Origin: Lewinellaceae bacterium
GTDB lineage: Bacteria; Bacteroidota; Bacteroidia; Chitinophagales; Saprospiraceae
Assembly: GCA_024644235.1 (NCBI GenBank)
Contig: JAHELJ010000002.1
Span: forward strand, 62,001 to 126,000
DNA: 64,000 nt
Direction of reading: 5' to 3'
A model generated the notes under the pieces. It was not told where the DNA came from. It was given only the letters and a program-made list of their open reading frames with translations, and did not search any database. Positions 63,263 to 64,000 of the stretch are shown here, in pieces. Positions within the stretch are counted from its first letter, which is position 1; each line of letters starts with the position of its first letter. The position numbers and the translations under genes were made by a program.

Positions 63263-63380
63263 GAATTAGTTTGTGGATTTCAAACCTGTAATCGTCAAAG
63301 TAATAGTACTAAAGCGATACATCGTATCGTTTTCTAACGTGTTAATTGTTAATTTTGAAACAAATTAAAGAATTCATATC

Positions 63381-63542
63381 ATGAAAATTGGAGGGATAAA
63401 AAAGTTCGTTGTACTCCTTTTTGTTGCTGCAGGTTTGGCTGCTTCTCTCAGTTCTTGCAATCGAGGTATAGGTTGTCCAAGCGATTTTTCAGTTGAACAA
63501 ATCGCCATCCCCATTGTTAAACAGGTTGTTCAAGTGAAATAA
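63381..63542 (+). CDS. Tiny lipoprotein upstream of ytxJ
   Basis: A 53-residue frame starting ATG with MKIGGIKKFVVLLFV and a lipobox-like SSCN (Cys27). The mature part is only about 27 residues, with one more Cys (GIGCPSD). The start codon follows an A-rich leader, as usual in this phylum, and the stop is 4 bp before ytxJ, so it probably belongs to the ytxJ-mnmD operon. No family is recognised; it may be a small anchored peptide. Confidence 0.6.
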   Translation: MKIGGIKKFVVLLFVAAGLAASLSSCNRGIGCPSDFSVEQIAIPIVKQVVQVK

Positions 63543-63546
63543 TTGC

Positions 63547-63882
63547 ATGATTGCATGGCAACATCTGGTATCGGTTGACCAGTTAGACCAAATAACCGAA
63601 CAATCCTATCAGTTTCCCGTCCTTATTTTCAAACACAGTTCACGTTGCAACGTTTCAGCGATTGCTAAAATGCGTCTGGAAGACCAGTGGTCCTATGTCG
63701 AAGGAGCTAACAAGATTTACTACCTCGACATTTTGCGCCACCGTGATGTCAGCAATGCTGTGGCTGATAAGTTCTCAGTGTACCATGAATCACCACAGCT
63801 TCTATTGATTCGAAAGGGCGATTGCACTTATGAGTCATCTCATTTCGACATCCATCTAAATGATGTGAAGGAGCACCTGTGA
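63547..63882 (+). CDS. ytxJ: Monothiol YtxJ-type redox protein (bacillithiol system)
   Basis: A 111-residue thioredoxin-like protein. The motif FKHSSRCNVSAIAKMRLE (Cys34) matches the YtxJ/BrxC family, which removes bacillithiol from S-bacillithiolated proteins; the sequence NxS after Cys replaces the more usual PIS. Other landmarks are YYLDILRHRDVSNAVA and the cis-Pro strand HESPQLLLIRKG. Presence in Bacteroidota suggests a bacillithiol-like cofactor in this organism, but no biosynthetic genes (bshA-C) are in the window. The next gene starts within its stop (GTGA). Confidence 0.85.
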   Translation: MIAWQHLVSVDQLDQITEQSYQFPVLIFKHSSRCNVSAIAKMRLEDQWSYVEGANKIYYLDILRHRDVSNAVADKFSVYHESPQLLLIRKGDCTYESSHFDIHLNDVKEHL

Positions 63883-64000
63883 CGCAAAATGAGATTTATG
63901 TGTCGAATGATGGTTCTCACTCGATAATTTCAGGTCGTTTTGGTGAGAGTTACCATTCGCGTCATGGCGCCCTTCAAGAGAGTCTTCATGTATTCATTGA
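63879..64000 (+). CDS. mnmD: 5' end of MnmD, tRNA mnm5s2U methyltransferase (partial at right edge)
   Basis: About 40 codons from a GTG that overlaps the ytxJ stop (GTGA), cut by the window edge. The N-terminus VSNDGSHSIISGRFGESYHS is followed by RHGALQESLHVFI, the recognisable beginning of stand-alone MnmD proteins, which methylate the wobble uridine 34 of certain tRNAs using S-adenosylmethionine. The SAM-binding part lies outside the window. Translational coupling to ytxJ is clear from the overlap. Confidence 0.85.
   Translation, partial: MTQNEIYVSNDGSHSIISGRFGESYHSRHGALQESLHVFI

Overview
The window looks like a chromosomal segment of a free-living member of the Bacteroidota, most likely close to the Saprospiraceae. 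Evidence: a secreted protein with a type IX secretion (Por) sorting domain and Saprospiraceae-style 'DNC' repeats plus a dockerin; CarboxypepD_reg/OMP_b-brl_3 TonB-dependent receptors; DUF5916, DUF1080 and 2TM-domain proteins; a lysine-rich histone H1-like protein; YtxJ; and one good Bacteroidota-type -7 box (TAnnTTTG). Family assignments are from recognised motifs, not from searches. No insertion sequence, integrase, phage gene, rRNA or CRISPR array was seen.

Layout. 0-9 kb: end of an unknown gene, a thioesterase-aceK operon, then on the other strand a DUF5916 outer-membrane protein, a CxCC beta-propeller lipoprotein and a His-rich heavy-metal-binding lipoprotein, followed by a two-domain glycosyltransferase. 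9-15 kb: tRNA-Gly(GCC), a histidine kinase/receiver/class III cyclase fusion, an SDR, a fatty acid desaturase. 15.1-33.5 kb: a segment bounded by two direct copies of tRNA-Leu(TAA) with a shared upstream leader. It holds a lipoprotein propeller, an orphan sensor kinase, two paralogous TonB-dependent receptors each next to a paralogous secreted protein, and an export operon (RND pump, mini-adaptor, RND pump, OprP/O-like porin). 33.5-44 kb: an 840-bp gene-free stretch, a TonB-C-like secreted protein, an SDR, a LysE-type exporter, a histone H1-like protein with 60-bp tandem repeats, small membrane and coiled-coil proteins, a DUF1080 hydrolase, an M14 peptidase and an M20 amidohydrolase. 45-50 kb: an orphan solute-binding lipoprotein, then a divergent hexuronate locus (SDR-type fructuronate reductase and mannonate dehydratase) with two inverted repeats between the genes. 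50-58 kb: the type IX cargo protein, a C1 peptidase, a GtrII-like membrane transferase, a DUF697-SHOCT protein and an Mrr-nuclease/CFI-box fusion. 58-64 kb: pdhB with trans-3-hydroxyproline dehydratase, a TlpA-like lipoprotein, mpl, and a tight run of tiny lipoprotein-ytxJ-mnmD at the right edge.

How the genes fit together. The most coherent accessory module is the 15-33 kb cell-envelope cluster: sensing (kinase), uptake or signalling at the outer membrane (two receptor/secreted-protein pairs) and export (two RND pumps with an unusually small adaptor and a porin instead of a TolC-type channel). The left edge suggests envelope metal handling. The uxu locus and the 3-hydroxyproline dehydratase point to use of plant or algal uronates and collagen-type amino acids, which fits a degrader of polymers and proteins. 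The Mrr-CFI fusion is the best candidate for an undescribed nuclease architecture.
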